From contig JAWHQI010000229.1 in assembly GCA_033032865.1 (NCBI GenBank), positions 4,301,001-4,365,000 of the forward strand: a stretch of DNA of 64,000 bases, given 5' to 3'. Within the stretch, counting starts at the first letter, position 1, and each line of letters opens with the position of its first letter. Under the pieces are notes generated by a model that was not told the DNA's origin, searched no databases, and worked only from the letters and a program-made list of their open reading frames with translations. Of this stretch, positions 19,840 through 29,760 are shown piece after piece. The position numbers and the translations under genes were made by a program. The DNA is from Dactylorhiza incarnata (Eukaryota; Streptophyta; Magnoliopsida; Asparagales; Orchidaceae).

Positions 19840-21137
19840 TGTTGAAACTGATTTCTCGGTCTCTGTGGAGTTCGGGGCCCTCAACAAGCTGAGGAGAGAC
19901 CAACCCTAACTTCCCCCAAGGGAGAGCTCTAGGTTGAAGGTTGAGGAACTATGGACTGGACCAAGGGCTTAGTGGGGAGGTCCCGCCACATACCCGGAAG
20001 CCCCTTAGAAACTTCCCCTCCCAAGCCACTACTAAGCTTGGGCACCACTGGAGGCTCTCCTCATCCCCTAGAGAGACTTGGGGAGGGAGAGAGAGAGGGA
20101 GAGAGCTAGCCTAGAATCCCCCCCCCCCCAAATGGTGCCCCCTTGGTCCTATTTTATAGGATTTTAGATTTGGGCTGCAAATAGCTAGGAACCGGTCCGT
20201 GAAAATACCAAAATACCCCGGACTTGGCCTACGAATAGCCAAATCTCGTCGTTCCATGGCGCTAAACGCAGACCGAATGCCCTCCTGGGCTCGTCCCCTG
20301 CTGGGCGTGGGGGGCGAGAGGGGGGCTCGCCCCTCCTCCTCTCGCCCCTTAATGTTGGGGGCGGGGGCGAGATCACCGGGCGGCGGCCCGGGCTCGCCCC
20401 TCCTCCTCTCGCCCCTTAATGTTGGGGGCGGGGGCGAGATCACCGGGCGGCGGCCCGGGCTCGCCCCTCCTCCTCTCGCCCCTTAATGTTGGGGGCGGGG
20501 GCGAGATCACCGGGCGGCGGCCCGGGCTCGCCCCTCCTCCTCTCGCCCCTTAATGTTTGGGGCAGGGGCGAGATCACCGGGCGGCGGCCCGGGCACGCCC
20601 CCCTTGCTGGGAGTGGGGGCGAGCCCCCGGGCAGCAGCCCGGGCTCGCCCCCCTCGCTGGGAGCAGGGGAGAGCTCCTGGGCAGCAGCCCGGACTCGCCC
20701 CCCTTGGCTGGGAGCGGGGGCGATCCCCCGGGCGGCAGCCCGGGCTCGCCCCCTGGCTGGGAGCGGGGGCGAGCCCCCGGGCTGCAGCCCGGGCTCGCCC
20801 CCCCTGGCTGGGAGCGGGGGCGAGCCCCCGGGCAGCAGCCCGGGCTCGCCCCCCTTGGCTGGGAGTGGGGGCGAGCCCTCGGGCGGCAGCCCGAGCTCGC
20901 CCCCCTTGGCTGGGAGCGGGGGCGAGCCTCCGAGCAGCAGCCCGGGCTAGCCCCCCCTTTGGGGGTGGGGACTTGTCCCTCCACCTCTCGCTCCCCTATG
21001 TAGGTCGGGCAAGCGGGAGGCTTCCTCCCTCACCGCTCGTCCCCCTTGCCTCTACCTCCCTTCCTGCATGGGTCGATGCTACCATGATGCTCCAATGAGC
21101 CTTCGAGAGTATACTCGGCGAATATCGGGGTTGTACA
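19840..21137 (-). repeat. 5' LTR of the gag-only element
   Basis: 1298 bp, from TGTTGAAACTG to GGTTGTACA in plus orientation. It is longer than its partner (1096 bp), mainly because a 67-bp unit (CTCGCCCCTTAATGTTGGGG, GCGGGGGCGAGATCACC, GGGCGGCGGCCCGGG) is repeated four times at 20330-20595, against once in the other LTR. The hairpin array continues to about 20950. The TATA-like TATAAAAT lies on the minus strand at plus 20151-20158. Confidence 0.9.
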
Positions 21138-21567
21138 AGGACAAACTCCTGCGGTGCCTCTCGCACCAGTCAATATGCCTCCCCGACCTCCGCACCAACT
21201 CCCAGAAGACGTTCAAGAAGGAAGTTCTGAGTTTTCAGCAGCAGCAAACACTGCACACCCTGCCCGTCTGGCCAGGCCCACCGAAGTCGGTCTGCAGCAT
21301 CACCACCAGAGGGCAGGAGGCCTCGAGACCCTCCCTGGAAGAATGACCCGAAAAGAGGTCAAAGAGCTGGTAGTAGAAGAATACAGCCAAGTGGGCAACT
21401 CGCATCCATCAGAACGCACGTCACACCATGGCCGGAAAAGATCCAAGGTAAACCTTGATCCGTGCTCCCTGAAGAAAGCAATCAGGCTCATCATTCGCGT
21501 CATCCCAGCAGAAGTAAACTGGGATACCGGTACGCCACATTACTTCGAGATCTTAATAAGCTCCTGA
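21138..21567 (+). pseudogene. Gag continuation of the outer LTR element after the nested insertion
   Basis: The outer gag resumes right after the TSD. The frame 21154-21567 reads DVQEGSSEFSAAANTAHPAR and MTRKEVKELVVEEYSQVG. These align with SEGFSNAASTAHLGP and ATREEIRNMIEEEYAQAG of the Tat element gag. After about 21460 similarity is lost. No capsid core or pol follows, so the outer element was itself non-autonomous or internally deleted. Confidence 0.8.
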
Positions 21568-21791
21568 CAGGGAGGCACTCAAAAACCGCACCTCAGCGAC
21601 GATTCACACAACGCCATCCAGCCCCGTGGATGATTCTGTACACGCTCCTCAATCTGCGGGATCTTTATCTATAAATCAGCTGGTATCTCATACCGCTTTC
21701 TTCATACACCGACCTGCTCCGCAGTACGAGAAGAGCACATTCGCATTGGCCGGCCCTGTGAGCAACGTTTCGTAACCTGCAAGATAGAAAC
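21568..21791 (+). other. Residual internal region of the outer element before its 3' LTR
   Basis: This is a short stretch without protein similarity. It lies between the gag remnant and the 3' LTR, where pol and 3' UTR would be expected. The base composition matches the flanking element. No clear polypurine tract is visible directly before 21792. Confidence 0.5.
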
Positions 21792-23360
21792 TGTTAAACA
21801 TTTGTATAAGAGTACATCCACACACACCGTCTCAGCACACGCACACTGCGGGACGCGCACGGAGTGTCGCGCGCGCATGACTCACACATGCATGCCTCAT
21901 GCCGCACGCGCCTACCGCGCGGCCAGGCACGCGCACGGGTGATGTGCATGCTCTCACACATGCGCAGCCCGCGCGCACAAGCCCATGCTCGCAGATCGCG
22001 CGCGCGCGCGCCCATGCGTGCATGGGCCCATGCGCGCAGACGCGCGCCCGGGCGAGCACTCGAGCCCTTGCGCGCGCGCCCATGCGCGGACGCCCCATGC
22101 ACATTATATAGGAATTCTGGACTGCGAATAACCGGAATTCCATGACCCCCACTACCTTAATGGGAAGATAGGAGGAAAACCACCACACACACGATCCCCG
22201 CACCCGATCGTCGCACGATTCGTCGCTCGAACCGCCCAGGCAAACCGACCGTCGGCGCCCCACCGTCGCTGACGGCGCCACTCGGCCGCGTGTGGTCGCG
22301 CGCCCATGGCGCGCGATCGGTCGCCTGGCCGGACGCCCGGTTAGCCTAGGTCGTGCGCCCATGACGCGCGACCACACCTCCCTTGGACGCGCGCCCCCGG
22401 TGCGCGACCGACTGTTCCCCCTCGCCGGCCGGTTCCCTCGCCGGCCGGTGTTCGCGGCCGGCCGGGCTCTCCCTCGTGGTCGTCCGATCGTTCTACTATC
22501 TCGCCACCGTCCGATTCGCAAGTAAACACTTGTGTAACCGCCTGTATAACCACCCTTCATGGGTAGGTGCGAATATCCAAAAAGATATTGGTTTGCGTAT
22601 AGGAAACTATCAAAATTATACGCTCTATAAATTTTATAAAATCGGTTTGCGTTTAGTAATTATGATGGTTACGGTCTGCGGATAACCGCGTAACTACCGT
22701 AACCACCTCTGGGGCCTATAAATACAGCCTCAAGGCTTCTCTTTTACTTCACTTTTTCTCTTCCCCTCTCCCTCCTCCTAAGTGCAAGGAAGAGAGCTCT
22801 CCTTCCTCCTTGAAGATCTTCATCACCTTCGAAGGAAATCCCGAAGAGTCTTCGAAGCCTTTGAAGCCGATCCAAAAACCTTATACCGTCTCCTCCAAAG
22901 CAAGTGACGAGCCCTTTGCTTCGACCTTCCGTGTCAACCTTCAAAGTGCCCTCAGATTTGCACGAACACCCTACAACTTCCAAGCATCTACAGAACACCA
23001 CGCATACCCCGAACACGAAGCTCACCGCCGAAGGAAAGAAGAAGAAGGAAACTTAGCCTCAGAAGCGGTGTTCTGTCACCCTCCGAGCGCATTTCTTCAT
23101 TCCTCTCCTCATGAATTGTAACAAGGAGCGGCCTGTCGCCCTTGAGTTCATCTGATAATCCTGTAACGAAGCAACAAATAGTGAAGTTTGACCGGCCCCG
23201 AATCAGCCGCGTGGTTTTTCACCTCTTTCCGGTGTTTTTCACGTTAAAAAGGTCTCTTGTCATCTGTCTTGCATTCCTGTGACTGATTGCGCGCTCGTCC
23301 GCTCCTGGGCTAAGACGGCCATTCTAGACCGGCTTTAGGAGCCTCGAGTAGACCGCAACA
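21792..23360 (+). repeat. 3' LTR of the outer LTR element
   Basis: It starts TGTTAAACATTTG and ends GACCGCAACA, with TATA-like CTATAAATACAGCC near 22715. From about 22407 it matches the 5' LTR at 14415-15462. The first 600 bp are unusually rich in CGCGCG and CATGCG motifs (21835-22110, 22260-22400). ACTAT follows (23361-23365) as candidate target duplication, but the left partner was not found because the 5' LTR is incomplete. Confidence 0.7.
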
Positions 23361-23920
23361 ACTATATTTTTTTCAGTACACAGTGCATTTTGACGAGGGT
23401 GAGAGATCACTTCTCATTTTACAATAGTTGTTTGAGTCTTCTGAGCGAGAGGATGTGCTTTGAGGAACTACACGCATGTGAGTGCTCTGAGAAAGTAGGC
23501 ACGCTCTTCGGAACTATGCTCAGGGGGGGCGCTCTGGTGAACTACGACAAGGACACGCTCTGGGGAACTACGCGCACTGATGTGTTCTTCAAAAATGTAT
23601 GCAGTACTTGTAGCAATATTAAATATTTTGAAGAGGGTTTCTTTCCACGGGAGCTTGGCTGGCGTAACCGCAGAGCTCGTCAACGAGTAGCGCCGCCTTG
23701 ACGACTGTGTCTGGCTGCCCGAGTAGGAACCCGCCGAGGACGACGAGGGGAACGGGGAGAAGCCAGCGAGATGTGTGGGTAGAGTGAGGTGCTATTAGAT
23801 GAATTCAATATTAATTTTTAATTTAATTTATGAGATATAATAAGGGGTGACATTGCTTCATATTTAATGCCCATTTTTACCTTGAAAAGGTAAATAAACT
23901 CTGTGCCTTTTCCTTCTGTA
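23361..23920. other. Intergenic stretch left of the heat-shock gene
   Basis: I recognise no gene or complete repeat. 23400-23560 contains short imperfect repeats (GAACTACACGCA, GAACTATGCTC, GAACTACGACAAGGACACGC, GAACTACGCGC). 23790-23890 is AT-rich. Confidence 0.4.
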
Positions 23921-23923
23921 CCC

Positions 23924-24062
23924 TTCCAGAACGTCCCGGAAGCGCACCCTTCCCGGCATATCCACCTCTTCATGTGCTAACTCCAGAATCTTCGACGCTC
24001 TTCTGGAATTTGCCGCCTAGCTCGAACTCAACAGCATCGCCTCAATTGCTCCTTTTAAAAAG
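23924..24062 (+). promoter_or_regulatory. Heat-shock elements and TATA-like box upstream of small HSP gene
   Basis: Alternating GAA/TTC modules with 2-bp spacers occur as TTCCAGAA (23924-23931), GAATCTTC (23986-23993) and TTCTGGAA (24001-24008), the arrangement bound by heat-shock factors. A TATA-like TTTTAAAA is at about 24053-24060, some 90 bp before the start codon. This fits heat induction of the gene downstream. Confidence 0.75.
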
Positions 24063-24148
24063 CGACTCTCGTTGCGTTTTAAGGCATCAATAGTAATCAA
24101 CAGTCTACAGCGTCTGTACGTTCCTCAATCGCCTCTTCTCCGATCGTC

Positions 24149-24885
24149 ATGGCCGCTTTGTTGTCTGCAAGAAGAGCAACTTCTCTCTGCAATGCTTTCC
24201 AGAGGCTTCTTTCATCAAACGCACGCCCACTCGCTGCCTCCGGACCCGTTACCTCCCGTTGTTTCAGCACAAATGCCCAAATCCGTGATTCCGACGACGA
24301 TCGGGATCTCGACATTGACCGACGCTCCGGCAACAGCACCGTGTCCCGACGGCGCTCCGACGGATTCCCCGCCCACCTATCAGGTAGTTCTCACATCTTT
24401 CCTCTGCATCCACAATTTTTTTAGATTCGGAAGCCAGTGGTTCTTACTCGAACGGAACCGGTGGAATTGCAGATGTGATGGATCCATTCGTCCCACGAAC
24501 TATCAGCCAGCTGCTCAACATGATGGACTCGGTGCTCGACGGACCATTCCCGACGGCGGGGAGGGCTTCCGGAGGAATCCGGAGGGGGTGGGACGCGAAG
24601 GAAGACAAAGATGCTCTGTATTTGCGCATCGATATGCCGGGTCTTGGTAAAGAAGACGTCAAAGTGATCGCTGAGCGTGGGACGCTCGTGATTAAGGGAG
24701 AATGCGAGGCTGAAGAAGGCGATGCGGAGAGCCGCCGGAAGTACAGCACGAGGATCGATCTGGCGCCGGAGCTCTACAAGATAGATGAGATCAAGGCAGA
24801 GATGAAAAACGGCGTGCTTAAAATTGTCGTGCCCAGGGTGAAGGAGAACGAGAGTAGGGATGTCCACGAAGTGAAGATCGAGTAG
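24149..24885 (+). CDS. Mitochondrial-type small heat-shock protein (alpha-crystallin domain)
   Basis: Two exons, 24149-24383 and 24425-24885, give 231 residues. The N-terminus ([20 protein letters not shown]) is rich in Arg, Ser and Ala without acidic residues, as in mitochondrial presequences, and SRCFSTNA looks like a processing region. The middle has [20 protein letters not shown], typical of organellar plant small HSPs. The alpha-crystallin domain runs from about residue 125 ([20 protein letters not shown]) through [17 protein letters not shown] to [14 protein letters not shown], which carries the GVL motif; the C-terminal IXI-like segment is weak. These chaperones bind unfolding proteins and act with no ATP. 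Family members are about 200-240 residues. The intron is only 41 nt, which is odd, but its GT/AG ends restore the frame. Upstream heat-shock elements support function. Confidence 0.9.
24384..24424 (+). other. 41-nt intron of the small HSP gene
   Basis: The donor CAG/GTAGTT and the acceptor TTTTTTTAG/ATTC, with a T-run just before AG, bracket 41 nt whose removal joins LS to DSEAS in frame. Plant introns are seldom below about 60-70 nt. The alternative, a retained segment with a frameshift, is less likely because splicing gives an exact family-like reading. Confidence 0.65.
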
Positions 24886-25712
24886 GGTTTCTCTTGGCCG
24901 TGATTGATTCCCGCGCGGGTTTAGGGTTTTTTCGGGTTTAAAGCTTTGTCATCTTTGTTCATTTAAATTGCCTTCCTTAGTGTATGCGACCACATCTTAA
25001 TCGAAGACTGGTTAGGTAATATATATTTGAAGTATTGAACGTATCATGTTTCTATGCATCTACGCTGTTTTTTTTTCTTTTTCTGTTGGTGGATTGTTGA
25101 TGCGACGGCGGCGTAGTGTGTTGATCCGGTGCGATGGCTGTACAACCCGATGCTTGCCGCTTCAGCCCTTCGCCGCCAATTTAGCAAAAGGCAAAACCCG
25201 GTATGATTGTTGATGTCTGAAGAAGCCCTGGCCATGATTTCTTCGCCAGCGCCGCCTCTTGAAAGTATTCTCAAATCATTTTCTAGGCCTATTAATGGTA
25301 TGGTCGACCTTCTTACATATAACTTTTGAGTTCCTACTAATCTTAATTTGCTGCATTTTAGTCCAAACCTGGCACAATCATTCCAGACTCGTATCTCCTT
25401 TAGCAGAGGATCTGCACTACTTGACAATTATTTGGGTATATCGTCTCTATATTTGCTCATTAAAGGTAAAATTTCAAGCTTAAATATCCAATAATTATTT
25501 GGAAGGGTTGTTTCGTGATTGTTAATTTAAAGTTTATTGGAAGTTTCCTGCATATTTGCTAATTTTCGAGGTTAATTTCAACTCTAAGTATCAGTTTTGT
25601 GATCATTAATTTAACCATTATTGGGAAAACATTTGATCCACTGATATTCTCTAACATACATTAAAAGATCATTTGATCAAAATGCAATTCAAGTAAACAA
25701 AGATTCCAGATG
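24886..25712. other. 3' UTR of small HSP gene and intergenic DNA
   Basis: The first about 150 bp after the stop probably hold the 3' UTR. The rest is AT-rich. The frame 25044-25427 on the minus strand has no recognisable family and I do not call it. Confidence 0.5.
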
Positions 25713-25934
25713 TGTATTGTTATACCATCCATAAAGGCCTTGGGTGCGTCTAGAGAAAACTCCACTGAAGAGAGGTGGGTCAACGCGCAATCGCTCGAAT
25801 CGAAGGAACCGAGCCCGCCATTTTCGCAGCCAACCGCCGGAAACAGAGCGCGCAGAGAGCAAGCCGCAAGCGCGTGCGCTACCGCACGCACGGTAGCGCG
25901 CGGGCAGCGCCCCCATCGCGGGGGAACGGCTCCG

Positions 25935-26070
25935 CCGCACCCCCCTCCGGGTGCGGCTCGCGCCGAGCCGCACCCCTCAGGGGGTGCGGCCACCTCGGCG
26001 GGTGCGGCCAAGCCGCACCCCCCCAGGGTGCGGCCCAACCGCACCACCCTTAGGGTGCGGTCATGCCCCC
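25935..26070. repeat. GC-rich hairpin units in the solo LTR
   Basis: Several short inverted repeats built on GGGTGCGGC...GCCGCACCC alternate here, as in the full-length element's LTRs. The units are more divergent than those in the full-length copy. Confidence 0.8.
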
Positions 26071-26194
26071 TCCCCTCGCCTTTTCTGCAGGGGGGCTCGT
26101 AGGGGCCACCGTCGTATTCGCGCCCCCTCGTCAGGTGCGTCGGATCCCAATTCCTCCTTGGGGGACGACTCCCCGCTCCGCCGTCCGCCCAGGA

Positions 26195-26560
26195 CACTTC
26201 CGCGCTCACGCGCTCAGAACGCCTCCAAGCGCGTTCAAAGCGCTTCCATGTTCATTGCGCGCTCAGAACGCTTCCGAGCGCGCTCAGAGCACCTCCGCGC
26301 TCACGTGCGCTCAAAACGCCTCCAAGCGCGTTCAAAGCGCTTTCATGTTCGTTGCACGCTCAGAACGCTTCTGAGCGCGTTCGAAAGCGCTCTCACTTTT
26401 CCGTCTCGCTCACTTTTTGTCTTTCTGACTTTCTCACTTTTTGTCTTTCTGACTTTCTCACTTTTTGTCTTTCTGACCTTCTCACTTTTTGTCTTTCCAG
26501 CGTGCTCACTTTTTGTCTTTCCAGCGTGCTCACTTTTTGTCTTTCCAGTTTCTCAGATTT
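26195..26560. repeat. Two minisatellite blocks in the solo LTR
   Basis: 26195-26395 repeats CGCTCAGAACGC(T/C)TCC and GCGCGTTCAAAGCGC phrases. 26399-26560 repeats CTCACTTTTTGTCTTTC about six times, each followed by a short variable piece, at a period of about 30 bp. The full-length LTRs carry reverse-complement versions of the second block (29037-29140, 37357-37445). Confidence 0.85.
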
Positions 26561-26748
26561 CAAGAACAACCTGTCGCCTTTTTCGCCTCCAACAGAACTA
26601 CCCGAACTACCCGAACTGCCCGAAGGGTAGGGTGGTCATTTATGAAAAATGGCGATCCGTGTGCCCCGAACCGGAAAATATGATTCGCCCACCGAGCATT
26701 TATGAAAACTGCAAACGGCGAAATTACCGGACTGCCCTCGGCCAAAGC

Positions 26749-26756
26749 TATAAAAG
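26749..26756 (+). promoter_or_regulatory. LTR TATA box (TATAAAAG)
   Basis: TATAAAAG lies in the conserved context CCAAAGC-TATAAAAG-GAGCCCC, shared with both LTRs of the full-length element. It marks the probable Pol II promoter of this LTR. Confidence 0.7.
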
Positions 26757-26883
26757 GAGCCCCAGGGCTTCATTTGAAAGGACCTTGACCTCTGGACCCG
26801 GGAGAGCTCCTTGCAGACTTTTGCGGAATTCTTCTTCGGCGCTTGAAGATCTCCTTTGTGGACTTGAAGATTTCCTTCGTCAC

Positions 26884-27140
26884 GAAAGGCGACTCGGCTT
26901 CTCGCTTTCGTTCCCGAAAGGCGACTCGGGTTCTTACTTACGTTCTGGAAAGGCGACTCGGCTTCTCCCTTTCGTTCCCGAAAGGCGACTCGGCTTCTCA
27001 CTTCCGTTCCGGAAAGGCGACTCGGCTTCTCACTTTCGTTCCGGAAAGGCGACTCGGTTTCTCACTTTCGTTCCGGAAAGGCGACTCGACTTCTCACTGT
27101 CATTCCGGAAAGGCGACTCAGCTTCTCACTTCGGTCCTTC
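26884..27140. repeat. 33-bp tandem repeat in the solo LTR, about eight copies
   Basis: The unit reads GAAAGGCGACTCGGCTTCTC then ACTTTCGTTCCG. It lies in the transcribed part downstream of the TATA box. The full-length LTRs have only two or three related units (28609-28705, 36918-37015), so the array is expanded here or contracted there. Confidence 0.9.
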
Positions 27141-27465
27141 AGAATTCTCAGAAGGGAAAAGTACTTAGTTTTTCCGAGAGGTGGTCTGTCACCCTCGGAG
27201 CTCTCTCTCTCTCTTGTTATAACGAGTAGCGGCCTGTCGCGCTCGAGTTTCTGCCTACCAAGTTGTAACCCCAGAAGATAGTGAAGTTTGGTCGGCACAG
27301 CTCCGGCCGCGTGGATTTTTATCCTTTCCGGGTTTTCCACGTTAAAAAGTCTCAGTGTACTCAGCAAATCTCGAATTGACTGTTTGCGCGCTTAGATCGC
27401 TCACGAGCTAAGGTGGTTCAATTTGACCGGTCTACCAAGAGCCCTAAGCGTTCCGCAACATGTAT

Positions 27466-28273
27466 TATATATTGATTTGCTTGTGTTTGTATCTGTTGTT
27501 GCCTTTCAAGCAATCAAAAAAGAAGAAGACTTGGTGAAATCTGGATCATGATGAATTATATACTAATTTGTATCTTGTTTCATTAGATTGCTAATGTCCA
27601 ATAATCTACTAAGTTAGATGTTCTGAATATACGGAGCTTGGGACCAAGATTGTTAATTTAAATGATCCATAAATTTATGTATGTCACTATTTTGTATGCT
27701 TTGTAAAATAACTATATTTAAACTTCATTCTATTAACTTATCTCGTGCAAAAATATTTGTATTTTTATAGTTTTGCATATGACATGATCCAATAATCTAC
27801 TTCAAAAAAAATTTAAATATGTCATTTTTGTGATGTTTGTAACTTGAATAATTAAAATTTTAATTTTATCTACTTAGAAATTGATTATTAAGTTATAGTG
27901 TTATTATTAGGTGAAGTCATCAAGAGTCTAAATAATCTTCTATGAGTCCTGACATATGCACGGACAAAATATTTTTTTTTTATTTCTTTTTAGTGTGGTG
28001 TGCATTTAATAATATAGTTTGAATTTAAAATCACTTGATGTGCATCTATTACTTATGTACATTGTACATACATCAATATTTAGTGTCTTTCACGCCCCCC
28101 TTATTTAGCAGCACATTTCATATTTAACTCTTTTTCTTATATATTCTTTTATTTTAAGGAGGCGTATTTATTTGAGTGGGGCGCATCAGAGAGGTCTCAT
28201 TGTTTATATATATCATTGAAACTTCTCTTGTTATTTGTTTTGAGCAGAGTTTTCGAGAAATGAAGCTGGTGAT
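27466..28273. other. AT-rich intergenic DNA between solo LTR and full-length element
   Basis: No coding region or recognised repeat is seen. The stretch is strongly AT-rich throughout. Confidence 0.6.
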
Positions 28274-28278
28274 AGTGG

Positions 28279-29732
28279 TGTTGCGGAACGCTTAGGGCTC
28301 GTGGTAGACCGGTTCACTTGAACCACCTTAGCTCGTGAGCGAACTAAGCGCGCAAACAGTCAATTAGAGATTTGCTGAGTACACGGGGACTTTTTAACGT
28401 GGAAAACCCGGAAAGGGTAAAAAACCACGCGGTCGGAGCTGTGCCGACCAAACTTCACTATCTTCTGGGGGTTACAACTTGGAAACTAGAACTTGAGCGC
28501 GACAGGCCGCTGCTCGTTACAATATTTGGAGAGAGAGAGAGAGAGAGAACGAGCTCCGAGGGTGACAGGCCACCTCTCGGAAAAACTAAGTCTTTTTCCC
28601 TTCTGAGAATGCTAGTCTCCTTTCGGAAGTGAGAAGACTAGTCGCCTTTTTCTTCTGAGAATGCTAGTCGCCTTTCGGAAGTGAGAAGACTAGTCGCCTT
28701 TCGGGATGATGAAGATCTTCAAGTCCACGAAGGAGATCTTCAAGCGCCGAAGGAGAATTCCGCAAAAGTCTGCAAGGAGCTCTCCCGGGTCCAGAAGTCA
28801 AGGTCCTCTCAAATGAAGCCTTGGGGCTCCTTTTATAGCTTTGGACTGGGGCGACCCGGTAATTTTGTCGTTGGTAGTTTCCATAAATGCTCGGTGGACG
28901 AATCATATTCTCCGGTTCGGGGCCCTCGGATCGCCATTTTTCGTAAATGACCACCTTGCCCCTCGGGCAGCTTGGGCAGCTCGGGCAGTTCGGGCAGTTC
29001 CGTTGGAGGCGAAAAAGGCGACTGACTGTTCCTGAAAAGTGAGAAGCCTGAAAGACAAAAAGTGAGAAGCCGGAAAGACAAAAAGTGAGAAGCCGGAAAC
29101 CCAAAAAGTGAGAAGCCGGAAAGACAAAAAGTGAGAAAGCTTCCTGATCGCGTTCAGAAACGTTCTGAGCGCGCGCTAGCGCTGAAGTGCTCCAAGTGCG
29201 CAACGAACCACGGAGATGCCTCGGGCGGACGGCGGACGGGGAGTTGCCCCCCAAAGGGGGGACCAGGATCCTTTGGCGAGGAGAGGGCGCCGGACCGCAC
29301 CCCGAGGAGGGGTGGGCGCGGCCGCGCACCCCAAAGAAAAAGGGGGGGGTGCGGATTGGCCGCACCCCTAAGGGGGGGTGCGGATTGGCCGCACCCCTAA
29401 GGGGGGTGCGGATTGGCCGCACCCCCCAAGGGGGGATGCGGCTTGGCCGCACCCCAAGGGGGGTGCGGCTTGGCCGCCCCCCCCAAGGGGGTGCGGCCCG
29501 GCCGCACCCCCCAAGGAGTTGCGGCCAAGCCGCACCCCCTTGGGGGGGGGGGGGGGGGGGGGCGGCTGAGCCGCACCCCCCTGGGGGGTGCGACTTGGCC
29601 GGCCGCACCCCCAAGGGCGGTGCGGTCGGGGGGTGTAGCCTGCGTGCTGCCGCGCTCTTTGACCGTCGACCCCTCCTTTCTTTTCCGGGGCTTTCTTTAG
29701 GTGCGTCCTAAGGCCTTTACGGGTGTACAACA
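28279..29732 (-). repeat. 3' LTR of the Tat element
   Basis: 1454 bp. The minus-strand TATA box TATAAAAG corresponds to plus 28830-28837. It holds GA repeats (28531-28548), a block of AAAAGTGAGAAGCCGGAAAGAC repeats read here as AAAAGTGAGAAGCCGG units (29034-29130), and a GC hairpin array (29340-29620) ending in a long G run (about 29538-29563). The only clear differences from the other LTR are in these repeats and a few single bases. Confidence 0.95.
29340..29625. repeat. GC-rich hairpin array in 3' LTR
   Basis: About seven units of GGGGTGCGGNTTGGCCGCACCCC, each a near-perfect 23-25 bp inverted repeat around TTGGCC, are followed by a G homopolymer and two more divergent units. Open frames on both strands arise from the array and are not genes. 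Confidence 0.92.
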
Positions 29733-29760
29733 TAAGCCCCCCAAACCTTCGGAGTCCGAG
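29733..29760 (-). promoter_or_regulatory. Polypurine tract of the Tat element
   Basis: Reading on the minus strand into the left LTR, the sequence is GAAGGTTTGGGGGGCTTA followed by TGTTGTACACC. The G-rich run just before the LTR is in the right place for plus-strand DNA priming during reverse transcription. Confidence 0.65.

Larger units (their letters stand above)
15756..21137 (-). mobile_element. Gag-only (TR-GAG type) non-autonomous LTR retrotransposon, nested, with TSD
   Basis: The element starts TGTTGAAACC at 15756 and ends GGGTTGTACA at 21137, flanked by a perfect 5-bp duplication, AGGAC (15751-15755 and 21138-21142). It lies inside the gag of another element. It has two LTRs (15756-16851 and 19840-21137) and an internal region of about 3.0 kb. 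The only coding region is a minus-strand gag (19791-18386). A purine-rich tract (minus-strand AAAAGAGCGGGGATTG) next to the left LTR confirms minus orientation. No protease, RT, RNase H or integrase can be read. It must have relied on the machinery of another element. A solo LTR of the same family is at 62378-63483. Confidence 0.9.
25718..27460 (+). mobile_element. Solo LTR of the Tat element family, with TSD
   Basis: It begins TGTTATACCATCC and ends TTCCGCAACA, flanked by a perfect TGTAT duplication (25713-25717 and 27461-27465). Segments match the LTRs at 28279-29732 and 36599-38048 in reverse orientation, for example AAGCTATAAAAGGAGCCCC and AGAGCCCTAAGCGTTCCGCAACA (27438-27460). It is about 290 bp longer, because internal repeats are expanded. 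Unequal recombination between two LTRs of an element normally leaves such a structure. It lies 818 bp from the full-length element. Confidence 0.92.

Noticed and set aside
20553..21098. 181-codon plus-strand frame in LTR
   Set aside because: Same hairpin array in the partner LTR; no domain, and opposite frames are open too.
25044..25483. Possible small gene downstream of the small HSP gene
   Set aside because: AT-rich, no start context, no family; open frames on both strands are short and look random.
25951..27168. 405-codon plus-strand open frame
   Set aside because: It lies wholly inside a solo LTR defined by TSD and ends. Its peptide repeats (FLTFSLFV, RRLGFSLSF) come from minisatellites.
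28664..29614. 316-codon minus-strand frame and the similar frame at 36976-37641
   Set aside because: Both are LTR sequence of the Tat element, with hairpin and minisatellite repeats, and not conserved protein.
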